DNA from: an uncultured Burkholderiales bacterium
Lineage (GTDB): Bacteria; Pseudomonadota; Gammaproteobacteria; Burkholderiales; Burkholderiaceae_C
NCBI GenBank assembly: GCA_903844775.1
Contig: CAIMUZ010000118.1
Coordinates: 1-47,758, forward strand
DNA length: 47,758 nt
Reading direction: 5' to 3'
Within the stretch, counting starts at the first letter, position 1. Every line of letters begins with the position of its first letter. Below, piece after piece: positions 16,426 through 25,811 of this stretch. Made by a program: the position numbers and the translations under genes. The notes under the pieces were generated by a model, which worked only from the letters and a program-made list of their open reading frames with translations, was not told the origin of the DNA and ran no database searches.

Positions 16426-18162
16426 ATGAACCTCTCCAAACGTGAATTTATGCAAGTCATGGGCGCAGGAACCATGGCGGGTTTAGGGATGGGCACTTAC
16501 GCAAATGCAGACGCTGCAACCGCAGCCAACGGTCTTTATGACATTCCCAAATTTGGCAATGTGTCTTTCTTGCACATGACCGATTGCCACGCCCAACTCA
16601 AGCCCATCTACTTTCGTGAACCCAGCATCAATTTAGGGCTGGGCAGCATGAAAGGCAACTTGCCGCATTTGGTCGGCGAGCATTTGCTCAAGTTTGCCAA
16701 TATTCGCCCAGGCACTTCGGAGGCTCACGCCCTCACCTTTTTGAATTACGAAAAAGCGGCTGCGCGCTATGGCAAAGTGGGCGGATTTGCACATTTGGCC
16801 ACATTGATCAAACGCATGAGAGCCAGCCGCCCAGGCTCTTTGTTGCTTGATGGCGGCGATACATGGCAAGGCTCTGGCACTTGCTTGTGGACCAACGGCC
16901 AAGACATGGTCGAGGCTTGCAAATTGTTGGGCGTCGATGTCATGACAGGCCACTGGGAGTTCACACTGGGCATGGACCGTGTGAAAGAAATTGTTGAAAA
17001 AGATTTTGCCGGCAAGGTCGAATTTGTTGCGCAAAATATTAAAACACAAGACTTCGGAGACCCTGTTTTCAAGCCCTACGTCATCAAAGAGATGAACGGT
17101 GTGCCCTGCGCCATCATTGGCCAGGCTTTCCCCTACACCCCCATTGCCAACCCCCGCTACATGATGGCCGACTGGGCTTTCGGCATTCAAGAAGAAAACA
17201 TGCAGACCATGGTGAATGAAGCCAGAGCCAAAGGAGCGCAAGTGGTGGTGGTGCTGAGCCATAACGGCATGGACGTTGACCTGAAAATGGCCAGCCGCGT
17301 CACAGGCATCGACGCAATCATGGGCGGGCACACCCACGACGGCATGCCCGTGGCCACCTTGGTGACTAACAAATCTGGCAAAACCATTGTGACCAATGCC
17401 GGCTCAAATGGTAAGTTCTTGGGTGTGCTTGATTTTGAAGTGAAAGAAAAGCGCGTTGCCGATTTTCGTTACAAGCTGCTGCCAGTATTTTCCAACATGT
17501 TGCCAGCCGACAAAGAAATGGATGCACTCATCACCAAAATTCGCGCACCTTACGAAAGTAAGTTGAACGAAAAACTGGGCATCTCGGAAGGCTTGTTGTA
17601 CCGCCGAGGCAACTTCAACGGCACCGGCGATCAATTGCTCATTGACGCCCTCATGGATGTTCAAAGTGCTGAAATTGCGTTTTCGCCAGGCTTTCGTTGG
17701 GGCACCACCCTCTTGCCGGGTCAAGCCATTACCCGTGAATGGTTGTTAGACATGACTGCCACCACCTACTCTTACGCCACCGTCACAGAAATGACGGGCG
17801 AGACCATCAAAACGGTATTGGAAGACGTTTGCGACAACTTGTTCAACCCTGATCCTTATTATCAACAAGGCGGTGACATGGTCCGCGTTGGCGGTTTGCA
17901 ATACCAATGCAATCCTACCGCCACCATGGGCAAACGCATTGAAGAGATGCGCTTGAATGGCAAGCTCATCGAAGCTGGCAAAAAATACAAAGTAGCAGGC
18001 TGGGCTCCAGTTGCGGAGGAAGCTCGCTCTCAAGGCAATAAGCAGGTTTGGGATGTGGTCGAGCAGTGGCTCAAAACTCAACCCAATGGCCGCATCAAAC
18101 CCCGTCAGTTGAATGCACCCAAAATCACGGGTGGTTTACCCAACCCTGGGTATGCTGCCTAA
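16426..18162 (+). CDS. soxB: Thiosulfohydrolase SoxB
   Basis: 5'-nucleotidase family: VSFLHMTDCHAQLKP, LLLDGGDTWQGSG, VVVLSHNGMDVD, AIMGGHTHDGMP; sox context. Confidence 0.96.
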   Translation: MNLSKREFMQVMGAGTMAGLGMGTYANADAATAANGLYDIPKFGNVSFLHMTDCHAQLKPIYFREPSINLGLGSMKGNLPHLVGEHLLKFANIRPGTSEAHALTFLNYEKAAARYGKVGGFAHLATLIKRMRASRPGSLLLDGGDTWQGSGTCLWTNGQDMVEACKLLGVDVMTGHWEFTLGMDRVKEIVEKDFAGKVEFVAQNIKTQDFGDPVFKPYVIKEMNGVPCAIIGQAFPYTPIANPRYMMADWAFGIQEENMQTMVNEARAKGAQVVVVLSHNGMDVDLKMASRVTGIDAIMGGHTHDGMPVATLVTNKSGKTIVTNAGSNGKFLGVLDFEVKEKRVADFRYKLLPVFSNMLPADKEMDALITKIRAPYESKLNEKLGISEGLLYRRGNFNGTGDQLLIDALMDVQSAEIAFSPGFRWGTTLLPGQAITREWLLDMTATTYSYATVTEMTGETIKTVLEDVCDNLFNPDPYYQQGGDMVRVGGLQYQCNPTATMGKRIEEMRLNGKLIEAGKKYKVAGWAPVAEEARSQGNKQVWDVVEQWLKTQPNGRIKPRQLNAPKITGGLPNPGYAA

Positions 18163-18186
18163 GCTCGGTGAATTCCGAGACACACA

Positions 18187-19236
18187 ATGCCAATCATGAA
18201 GACCCCACAGCAGCCCGTGCCGGTTAAAACCAAGCTGCAGCGAAGGGCCTTTCTTGGCACCCTGGCCACCGGCATAGGCGCCTTAGGCATGTGGCCAGAC
18301 ATGCAAATACTGGCAGCTGACGTCAAAGACTTTTTGGTCGGTTCGCCCATGAAGGACATTCCCGCCACACAAATTTCAAAACATGTGTGGTTGATCTATT
18401 CGCCTGACGGATTTCCTACGCCAGAAAATCGCGGCATGATGTCCAACGTTACCTTCGTTGTCACCTCAGCAGGTGTTGTCATCATTGATTCAGGCAGTTC
18501 ATTGCAGATAGGCCAGATGGCCATTCGGATGATTAAAAAAGTGACATCCCTTCCCGTGGTGGCCATTTTCAATTCTCATTTCCATGGCGATCACTGGCTT
18601 GGCAATCATGCGTTTGTTGAGGCCTATGGCCCGCAATTTCCCATCTATGCATTGGCCAAAACCCAAGAAGCCATCATGGGCATGCAAGGCAATGCATGGC
18701 GCCTCTTGATGGAAAGATGGACCAATCAATCAACAGCGGGTACCAAGGTGTTTGCGCCCAACCAAATTGTGACAAGCGGGCAGAGAATCAGAATCGGCGA
18801 CATTGAATTTGCCATGCACCACTATGGCCGCGCTCATACCGATGCCGATTTGTGCATTCAAGTGGTTCAGGACCAAGTTACTTGTGTGGGTGATATTGCA
18901 ATGACCAACCGAATTGCAAATATGGATGACGGCTCTTACGCAGGAACTTTCAAATACTACAAAGAATTAAGCCAAAGGACCGGCAAACAAATGTGGCTGC
19001 CAGGGCACGGCCGCCCCACCCTTGATTTGTTAGAAACCTACGGCGATTTTTTAGCGGGCATTTGGGAGCCTTGCCTGCAAGCGGTCAAGGATGGCAAGTC
19101 TGAAGCCGAGGCCAAACAAATGGTCTTAAACGATTTTCGTGTCAAAAAACGGGCAACAGACATGCAGGGGTTTGAGGGCAATATTGGCAAATACACAAGT
19201 CTTGCTTATCTTGAAGCAGAAAAAGAAGCCTTTTGA
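18187..19236 (+). CDS. MBL-fold metallo-hydrolase, exported (SoxH-like/quinoprotein-relay-like)
   Basis: Tat-like QRRAFLGTLATG; NSHFHGDHWLGNH; HYGRAHTDADLC; LPGHGRPT. Confidence 0.8.
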   Translation: MPIMKTPQQPVPVKTKLQRRAFLGTLATGIGALGMWPDMQILAADVKDFLVGSPMKDIPATQISKHVWLIYSPDGFPTPENRGMMSNVTFVVTSAGVVIIDSGSSLQIGQMAIRMIKKVTSLPVVAIFNSHFHGDHWLGNHAFVEAYGPQFPIYALAKTQEAIMGMQGNAWRLLMERWTNQSTAGTKVFAPNQIVTSGQRIRIGDIEFAMHHYGRAHTDADLCIQVVQDQVTCVGDIAMTNRIANMDDGSYAGTFKYYKELSQRTGKQMWLPGHGRPTLDLLETYGDFLAGIWEPCLQAVKDGKSEAEAKQMVLNDFRVKKRATDMQGFEGNIGKYTSLAYLEAEKEAF

Positions 19237-19253
19237 TTTTCTAAGTCTGCCAA

Positions 19254-20318
19254 TTACTTGAATCCCACCCGGTCTAGCATCTGCTGAACCTTGATTTGAT
19301 TCATGCCCACGGCACTCACTGGCAAGACTTCATTTTTGAAGCCCCCCCCCGACATGGTTTTCAGTGCCAAATTTTCAAAGCTCACACCCTTGGCTGCAGG
19401 CCATTCATTGTTGCCATTGGCAAAATGATTTTGTGCCGATGTACTGGCCAGATATTCCAAAAACTTCAATGCGTTTTCTTGATTTTTTGAATTCTTGGCC
19501 ACTGCACCGCCTGCAATGTTCAAGTGCGTTCCCCAACTTGACTGGTTCGGAAACACCACGCTTACTTTTTCAACCAGGGCTTTGTCGTCTGCATTGGCAG
19601 ACCGCATCAGGCGCGCCAAATAATAAGTGTTGGTCACAGCCACAGCGCATTCGCCAGAAGCCACACCTTTGATTTGATCGGTGTCACCACCCACAGGATT
19701 TCTGGCCAAATTGTTCACAAGCCCTTTCAACCAAGCTTCAGTTTGTTGGGGCCCCATGTGCTCGGTCATCGCCCCAAACAAGCTGAGGTTATATGGGTGT
19801 GAGCCAGAGCGTATGCACAGCTTGCCTCTCAATTTAGGATCAGCCAATTTCTCATAGGTATCAACATCTGACTTTTGTAATTTGAGCTTGTCATAAACAA
19901 TGACGCGCGCGCGCGTCGACAACCCAAACCAAGGAATACCGCCATTGTCTGAGCGCTTAGCTCTGAGATTTTCAGGAATCGCTTCTTCAAGCAATTTGGA
20001 TTTGACCGGCAAAAACAAACCGTCAATTTCCGCACGCCAAAGCCGCGCCGCGTCGACAAGCAAAATGACATCCGCGGGAGAGGCTTGGCCTTCAGCTTTC
20101 AAGCGCGTCAAGATGCCCGCGTCATCTGAATCAACACGGTTAATTTTGATGCCGGTACTCTTTGTGAAGTCGGCGTAAAGCGCTTCATCTGTTGGGTAAT
20201 GCCGTGCTGAATAAATGTTGATGAAAGCCCCACTCGTTTGGGCCATCGGTATTTGAGGTGCTAAGCCAGCACAAGCCAGAAGAAAAATAGCGGTTAATTT
20301 GAATAATTTAGGACTCAT
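19254..20318 (-). CDS. fbpA: Fe(III) ABC transporter substrate-binding protein
   Basis: Signal peptide; INIYSARHYPTDEALYADFTKSTGIKIN; AVAVTNTYYLARL; FbpA/FutA-like. Confidence 0.88.
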   Translation of the reverse strand: MSPKLFKLTAIFLLACAGLAPQIPMAQTSGAFINIYSARHYPTDEALYADFTKSTGIKINRVDSDDAGILTRLKAEGQASPADVILLVDAARLWRAEIDGLFLPVKSKLLEEAIPENLRAKRSDNGGIPWFGLSTRARVIVYDKLKLQKSDVDTYEKLADPKLRGKLCIRSGSHPYNLSLFGAMTEHMGPQQTEAWLKGLVNNLARNPVGGDTDQIKGVASGECAVAVTNTYYLARLMRSANADDKALVEKVSVVFPNQSSWGTHLNIAGGAVAKNSKNQENALKFLEYLASTSAQNHFANGNNEWPAAKGVSFENLALKTMSGGGFKNEVLPVSAVGMNQIKVQQMLDRVGFK

Positions 20319-20359
20319 TATTTTGATTTCAGGCCAGAATGAGCCAATTTTACATCAAA

Positions 20360-20374
20360 TAAGAATCATTCTCA
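20360..20374. promoter_or_regulatory. Fur-box-like palindrome upstream of the Fe(III)-binding protein gene
   Basis: TAAGAATCATTCTCA matches the 7-1-7 Fur consensus TGATAATNATTATCA at most positions; about 40 bp upstream of the fbpA start. Confidence 0.7.
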
Positions 20375-20411
20375 TTTGGAGATTAAAAAAATAGGCCGAT
20401 ATAAACAGGCA

Positions 20412-21479
20412 TCAAACCAAGCGATCAAAGGTCACCACATGGTCAACCTCTGCGCGAATGCCGATCCACTCACCCAGGGTGTGATCGTGGTGGCTTGGCA
20501 CATGCGCCATGACCGTCTCCCCAGATTTCAAGCGCAAGGTGTAAAGAAACTCTGAACCCCTGAAGGCTTTTCTCAAAATTTCAGCCTGAACAGGCGCGGC
20601 GTCGTCGTGAACAATGTCATCGGCACGCAACAACACATCGCAGGCTTGAGTGCCCTCGCCTTCAGAGCCAGAGGCAAGGTCTGAATCACTTAAATCACCC
20701 AAGACCGTTTGCACATGAACATGCCCTTGGCTCACAAAGCGCACGCCTGGAATGAACACGCCATGACCGATGAACTCAGCCACAAACCTGGATGCGGGAC
20801 GGTGGTACAAGTGATAGGCATCTGCCCATTGATGCAGATGGCCCTCTTGAATGACCCCAATCACATCGCCAATAGCAAAGGCCTCCAATTGGTCATGCGT
20901 CACAAACAAAGCCGTGGCATTTGCAGCTTTCAGGATGTTTCTGATTTCCATTGCCAATCGCTCGCGCAGGTCAACATCGAGATTAGAAAAAGGCTCATCC
21001 AATAGAAGCAAATCAGGCTTAGGCGCCAATGCTCTGGCCAATGCAACACGTTGCTGTTGGCCGCCAGAAAGTTCATGCGGAAATCGATCTTTTTCGCCCT
21101 CTAAACCAACCAGATGGAGAACTTCTTCAATGCGTTGAGCTTTGGCGGCCGGGGGTTGGCCATGAAGCCCGAAAGCGATGTTTGCAGCTACCGAGAGGTG
21201 CGGAAACAAAGCGTAATCCTGAAACACCATGCCCATGCGGCGTTTTTCTGGCGGCTCTGTAAAGCAATCCTGACTCACGACACGACCAGAAAGTTGAATT
21301 TGACCCGATGTCACCGGCTGAAGACCGGCAATGGCTCGCAGCAAAGTGGTTTTGCCGCAACCTGATGGCCCAATGAGAACGCCAATCTGCCCCGCTTTGA
21401 GTTGCAGAGAAACGCCATCAATTGCAGGGCCTTGATTGCCCGCGTAGCGCACTTCAACATGATTGACGGAGAGGTACAT
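20412..21479 (-). CDS. fbpC: Fe(III) ABC transporter ATP-binding protein
   Basis: Walker A GPSGCGKTT; LSGGQQQRVALARAL; Walker B LLLLDEPFSNLD. Confidence 0.9.
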   Translation of the reverse strand: MYLSVNHVEVRYAGNQGPAIDGVSLQLKAGQIGVLIGPSGCGKTTLLRAIAGLQPVTSGQIQLSGRVVSQDCFTEPPEKRRMGMVFQDYALFPHLSVAANIAFGLHGQPPAAKAQRIEEVLHLVGLEGEKDRFPHELSGGQQQRVALARALAPKPDLLLLDEPFSNLDVDLRERLAMEIRNILKAANATALFVTHDQLEAFAIGDVIGVIQEGHLHQWADAYHLYHRPASRFVAEFIGHGVFIPGVRFVSQGHVHVQTVLGDLSDSDLASGSEGEGTQACDVLLRADDIVHDDAAPVQAEILRKAFRGSEFLYTLRLKSGETVMAHVPSHHDHTLGEWIGIRAEVDHVVTFDRLV

Positions 21480-21580
21480 AAGTTGACATTGTAAAGAATG
21501 ATCAAGACCCTCCCAATTGAGGCAATTCGGACCTCCTTACAATGCGGTAAGTGGCTGAACAGGACAAGGACCTGTCTATC

Positions 21581-21610
21581 AATTTCATACCTTTCAATTT
21601 CATACCTTTC
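21581..21610. repeat. Perfect 15-bp tandem duplication
   Basis: AATTTCATACCTTTC occurs twice in tandem in the 5' leader of the permease gene. Confidence 0.9.
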
Positions 21611-21623
21611 ACTTTATCCAACG

Positions 21624-23237
21624 ATGCATTATTTCCGACTTCGCTCGGTGGTCTTAATTTTTTCAGCCCTGCTGATCACTTTGCCCCTATTGGCATTGAT
21701 GGGATCATGGCTGGAGTGGAATGCTGCGTCGGCTCAAGTGTTGGGTGAACTTGGACAAACAGTTTTACCAGAATATATCCTCACAAGCTTGATCTTGTGT
21801 GTTGGCGTTGCTATAGGTGTCACTGTCTTGGGTTTGAGCGCCGCAGCAGCTGTGACTTTGTTTAGATTTCCAGGTCAAGCTTTTTTTGAATGGGCCTTGC
21901 TGTTACCCATGGCCATGCCAGCCTATGTGGTTGCTTATGCGTACACTGATTTTTTCCAATTCAGTGGCCCCCTTCAAAATCTCATCCGTTCGACTTGGTC
22001 TCTAGAGGGCCGCGTATTTCCTGAGATTCGCAGTATTGGCGGCGCTGTCTTCGTGTTCTCACTGACGCTCTACCCTTATGTTTATTTACTGGCAAGAACC
22101 GCATTGAGCGAACGTGCCTCGCACCTGATGGAAGCGGCGCGTACCTTAGGGGCTCCCCTTGGCAGGCGCATTACCGAAATAGCCATTCCGCTTGCCAGAC
22201 CCGCAGTTGCTGCAGGTGTCGCTCTGGCGCTGATGGAAACATTGGCTGATTATGGTGTTTCCAGTTATTTTGGAATTCAAACATTTACGGCCGGCGTTTA
22301 CAAAGCATGGCTGATCATGGACAACCGAATTGCAGCCGCTCAGCTGGCAACCATCTTATTGTTTGCGGTGATGGCGTTATTGCATCTTGAGAAACTAGCG
22401 CAGGCAAGAGTTCGATTTACCTCAACCCAAGCTAACGCATCTTCTTCTTTTGAATCACACTCGACTGCTCTTAGCGCGCCCAAAGCAATGGCGCTCACTG
22501 GCTGGTGCAGCTTGCTGGTTTTGTTGGGCTTTGTCGTGCCGGTCTTTCTCATGCTGAAGCCTTTGTTTGATTCTGAAACTCTCATACCGTGGGGTAGATT
22601 CTGGGAGTGGTCTTTCAACAGTCTCTTTTTGGGTGTCGTCACGGCCGCGCTCGCTGTTGCATTCTCTTTGTTCATTGCTTTCAGCTTGAGAAACAAACCA
22701 GACGCATTGACTCGCATGATTGCGCAATGGGTCGGACTGGGCTATGCCATTCCAGGCGCGGTGGTGGTTGTCGGGTTGCTATTGCCAGTCACTTGGTTGC
22801 AAATACAGTGGCCAGAATCTCAAGTGGGCTACTGGGTCACCGCTTCTGTTTTGGGCCTGGTATGGGCATACCTGGTCAGGTTTTGTGCGGTGGCACTGCA
22901 ATCAATTCAAAGCGGCTATGCGCGGATTCCCACATCGCTTGACGATTCAGCGCTCACTTTGGGTGTTTCTGGCATACGCTTACTGCAGCGCGTTCATGCG
23001 CCTCTTCTCAAACGATCTGTGTTCGCAGCAGCATTGCTCGTGTTAGTTGATGTCATGAAGGAGTTACCTGCCACGCTGGTTTTACGACCTTTCAACACCG
23101 ACACATTGGCGGTTGTCGCCTTTCAACTTGCACGAGATGAAAGACTTGGAGAAGCAGCACTGCCGAGTCTGGCCTTGGTGTTGGTTGGGCTATTACCGGT
23201 ATTGCTACTGAGCCATGCAATGCGGCAAAAAAATTGA
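21624..23237 (+). CDS. fbpB: Fe(III) ABC transporter permease
   Basis: Two permease halves; EAARTLGAPLGRRITEIAIPLARPA EAA-loop; start ATG 21624 preferred over 21498. Confidence 0.87.
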   Translation: MHYFRLRSVVLIFSALLITLPLLALMGSWLEWNAASAQVLGELGQTVLPEYILTSLILCVGVAIGVTVLGLSAAAAVTLFRFPGQAFFEWALLLPMAMPAYVVAYAYTDFFQFSGPLQNLIRSTWSLEGRVFPEIRSIGGAVFVFSLTLYPYVYLLARTALSERASHLMEAARTLGAPLGRRITEIAIPLARPAVAAGVALALMETLADYGVSSYFGIQTFTAGVYKAWLIMDNRIAAAQLATILLFAVMALLHLEKLAQARVRFTSTQANASSSFESHSTALSAPKAMALTGWCSLLVLLGFVVPVFLMLKPLFDSETLIPWGRFWEWSFNSLFLGVVTAALAVAFSLFIAFSLRNKPDALTRMIAQWVGLGYAIPGAVVVVGLLLPVTWLQIQWPESQVGYWVTASVLGLVWAYLVRFCAVALQSIQSGYARIPTSLDDSALTLGVSGIRLLQRVHAPLLKRSVFAAALLVLVDVMKELPATLVLRPFNTDTLAVVAFQLARDERLGEAALPSLALVLVGLLPVLLLSHAMRQKN

Positions 23238-23248
23238 ACAGCGGCGCT

Positions 23249-24880
23249 TTAGCGATTTCCATGTCGATCTTGGCGTTCCCTCAAACTTCCGCTCGCTGTC
23301 GACTGATCTTCGCTTGAAGCTGAATGCACCTTGTCACCGCCTAACCATAGGCGCTCTTGCGCTAAACAACGGGGTCTGGCCCTAGCACCACTGGCCAAAT
23401 AGTCTTGCAACAAAATGGCGCGTATCTGCTCAGTTGGTAAGCCCCTGACGCCCGTTAAGTGTTCAAACACCGCATCAACAAGTTCTTCGGGTGTGAGCTG
23501 ATAGGACTTTCCCGTGAGCTGCCAAAGCGCATCTGAGAAATCCATGAATGACCAAAAGGCTGAGAAATGGGGCGCCACATGACTTAGAAGAATGGAAAGT
23601 GATTTTTTAAATCGCCCCGAATTGGCCACTAAATCCCAATACTTGGCCATGCGCGTAAAGCGCTGAAGTGTCAGCGTGTCTAAATGTTGAGTTTGCTGAA
23701 CGACATAAGGCGGCTGCGCGTCGTAGACCATGCCGTAAGTTTGCGTATGCCGATCAATGGGGGTGCCTCGAAGGCGCTTTAAAATTCCCAGTTGAATTTC
23801 TTGAGGGCCAATGGCCCACAGCCTGTCAAATCCTTTGGCAAAACTCTCTAAGGTTTCGCCCGGCAATCCGAAAATAAGATCAGTATGCAGGTGTGCATTT
23901 GACGACGTTAACAACCACCGAAGATTGGCCTCGGTTTGTACATTGTCTTGACGCCGAGAGATCCGCTTTTGCACCTCTTCATTGAAGCTTTGAATGCCCA
24001 CTTCGAACTGCAACACGCCCGGTGGGAATTTCTGAATCATGGCCTTGAGTCGATCAGGCAGATGATCAGGAATCACTTCAAAGTGCACCAACAAACCCGC
24101 AGAAGATTCTTGACTCAATCGATCCAAGAAAAATTGAAGAATTTGAATCGAGGTTTCGATTTTAAGGTTGAACGTACGATCAACAAACTTGAAGTTGCGC
24201 GCGCCACGTTGATACAGGATGTCAAGCTCACCCAGAAATGGCGCCAACTCAAAGGCCCAGGCTGTTTTGTCCAAGGCGCTTAGACAAAACTCGCATTTAA
24301 AAGGACAGCCACGCGAAGCTTCAACATAGAGCAGCCGATGGGCCAGGTCTTTGTCCGAAAAATATTGATATGGAAGTTCAATTTGATCCATGGGAGGCTG
24401 TTCCCCGGCAATCACTTTCATCAAGGGCTTGGGACCCTGAATCAGCGCCATGCAAAGTTTGGGAAAACTCACATCGCCCCAGCCTGTAATGACATGGTCT
24501 GCTTGTTGAACAATTTCTTGTGAATCCAGTTCGTGACTCACCTCGGGCCCACCCAAGATAATTTTCAGATGAGGCCGTGATTCTTTGAGCTGCTTCACCA
24601 ATGCAGTGGTTTGAGTCACGTTCCAAATGTAAACACCAAACCCAATGATTTGAGTTTTACCCGAATTTTCTGGGCCAAGTTGCTCAAGCAACTCTGCAAC
24701 CATCTGATCTATTGGACGCGCCAAGGTGTATTCGACCAATGCAGTTTGATTTGCCAAATCTTGACTGCCATGCCTTGACATATTGGCCATTAAATACCGC
24801 AAACCCAAAGACGCATGGATGTACTTGGCATTCAGCGTACAAAGAATGACAGAGGGGTTTGCGGGTGCAGAACTTTGCAT
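23249..24880 (-). CDS. B12-binding-domain radical SAM protein (DUF4080-like)
   Basis: N-terminal PSVILCTLNAKYIHASLGLRYL; IILGGPEVSHE; radical SAM CPFKCEFC. Confidence 0.85.
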   Translation of the reverse strand: MQSSAPANPSVILCTLNAKYIHASLGLRYLMANMSRHGSQDLANQTALVEYTLARPIDQMVAELLEQLGPENSGKTQIIGFGVYIWNVTQTTALVKQLKESRPHLKIILGGPEVSHELDSQEIVQQADHVITGWGDVSFPKLCMALIQGPKPLMKVIAGEQPPMDQIELPYQYFSDKDLAHRLLYVEASRGCPFKCEFCLSALDKTAWAFELAPFLGELDILYQRGARNFKFVDRTFNLKIETSIQILQFFLDRLSQESSAGLLVHFEVIPDHLPDRLKAMIQKFPPGVLQFEVGIQSFNEEVQKRISRRQDNVQTEANLRWLLTSSNAHLHTDLIFGLPGETLESFAKGFDRLWAIGPQEIQLGILKRLRGTPIDRHTQTYGMVYDAQPPYVVQQTQHLDTLTLQRFTRMAKYWDLVANSGRFKKSLSILLSHVAPHFSAFWSFMDFSDALWQLTGKSYQLTPEELVDAVFEHLTGVRGLPTEQIRAILLQDYLASGARARPRCLAQERLWLGGDKVHSASSEDQSTASGSLRERQDRHGNR

Positions 24881-24950
24881 GTTCGTATTATCTAGCCAAG
24901 CTCATGCAAGCCTAAATACCTGCGCAATTTGGCTGTGGTCAAGGGCAGGC

Positions 24951-25676
24951 CTAAGACCGCTGGGCAAAATGCAGCCAATTGTTCATGGCTTCAGCAACAG
25001 CTTGCGGTTTTTCCATGGTGACCATGTGGCCCGCTGACGTAATGACCGACATTGTGGCGTGAGGTACATATTGCATCATTTCCTCGTGCTGAGATGGGGG
25101 AGCCCAACTGTCTTGTTGGCCACACAAAATCAAACATGGAACCTGAATCGCTTTTAAAACGTCGGTGGTATCGCTTCGGTGAATCAAAGCCAACAATTGT
25201 CTGGCAAAGATGTCTGAATTCTTCCGATCAAACATGTCCAAAATTTGATCGATCAAGACACCATCTTGAAGACGCTCTGGATGCACCATGCCTTTGACCC
25301 ACTCCTTGGCCATGGCACGCACGCCTTGCGCCTGTGCAATTTGCAGCAAGGCCAAACGTTTGGCAACTTCTGATTCGCCCGATTGGCCCTCCAATTTGGC
25401 CAAATACCCGGTGTCCATCAAGGCAACACCAGCGATTCGTTGTGGCGCTATTCTCAAGGCCTCAAGGACAACACGTCCGCCCATTGAATGTCCAGCAATC
25501 ACAAACCGATCGGGGGCATGGCGCAACAACTGCTCAGCCATCTGTGTCAGTGAATTGGCCAAATGGTGATCCACCATTTGGTATTTTTGCGATGGCTCAA
25601 GGTGCGGCAAAAGAGGTTCCCAAACTGTGTGATCACACATCAGGCCAGGCACCAACAGCAAGGGCAATGTGTTCAT
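24951..25676 (-). CDS. Alpha/beta hydrolase
   Basis: LLLVPGLMCDHTVWEPLL; nucleophile elbow AGHSMGGRV; C-terminal TSAGHMVTMEKP. Confidence 0.85.
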   Translation of the reverse strand: MNTLPLLLVPGLMCDHTVWEPLLPHLEPSQKYQMVDHHLANSLTQMAEQLLRHAPDRFVIAGHSMGGRVVLEALRIAPQRIAGVALMDTGYLAKLEGQSGESEVAKRLALLQIAQAQGVRAMAKEWVKGMVHPERLQDGVLIDQILDMFDRKNSDIFARQLLALIHRSDTTDVLKAIQVPCLILCGQQDSWAPPSQHEEMMQYVPHATMSVITSAGHMVTMEKPQAVAEAMNNWLHFAQRS

Positions 25677-25811
25677 TGAATGAAGATACTCAGAAATTTT
25701 GGCTTCAACATAGAAACGTCTTTTTAAAAATAATGGATGCGATTATTGCAGACCTTGGAGAATACTGAAGAGAACTTCATTGACAAAAAATTCGCCAGCA
25801 GTGCGCTGTTT

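Noticed and set aside
16633-17337. 234-aa ORF antisense to soxB
   Set aside because: Lies wholly inside a strong CDS; His/Cys-rich composition typical of a shadow frame; no recognisable family.
19902-19917. GACGCGCGCGCGCGTC palindrome with (CG)6, possible Z-DNA
   Set aside because: Within the fbpA coding region (Thr-Arg-Ala-Arg codons); explained by codon content, no further support.
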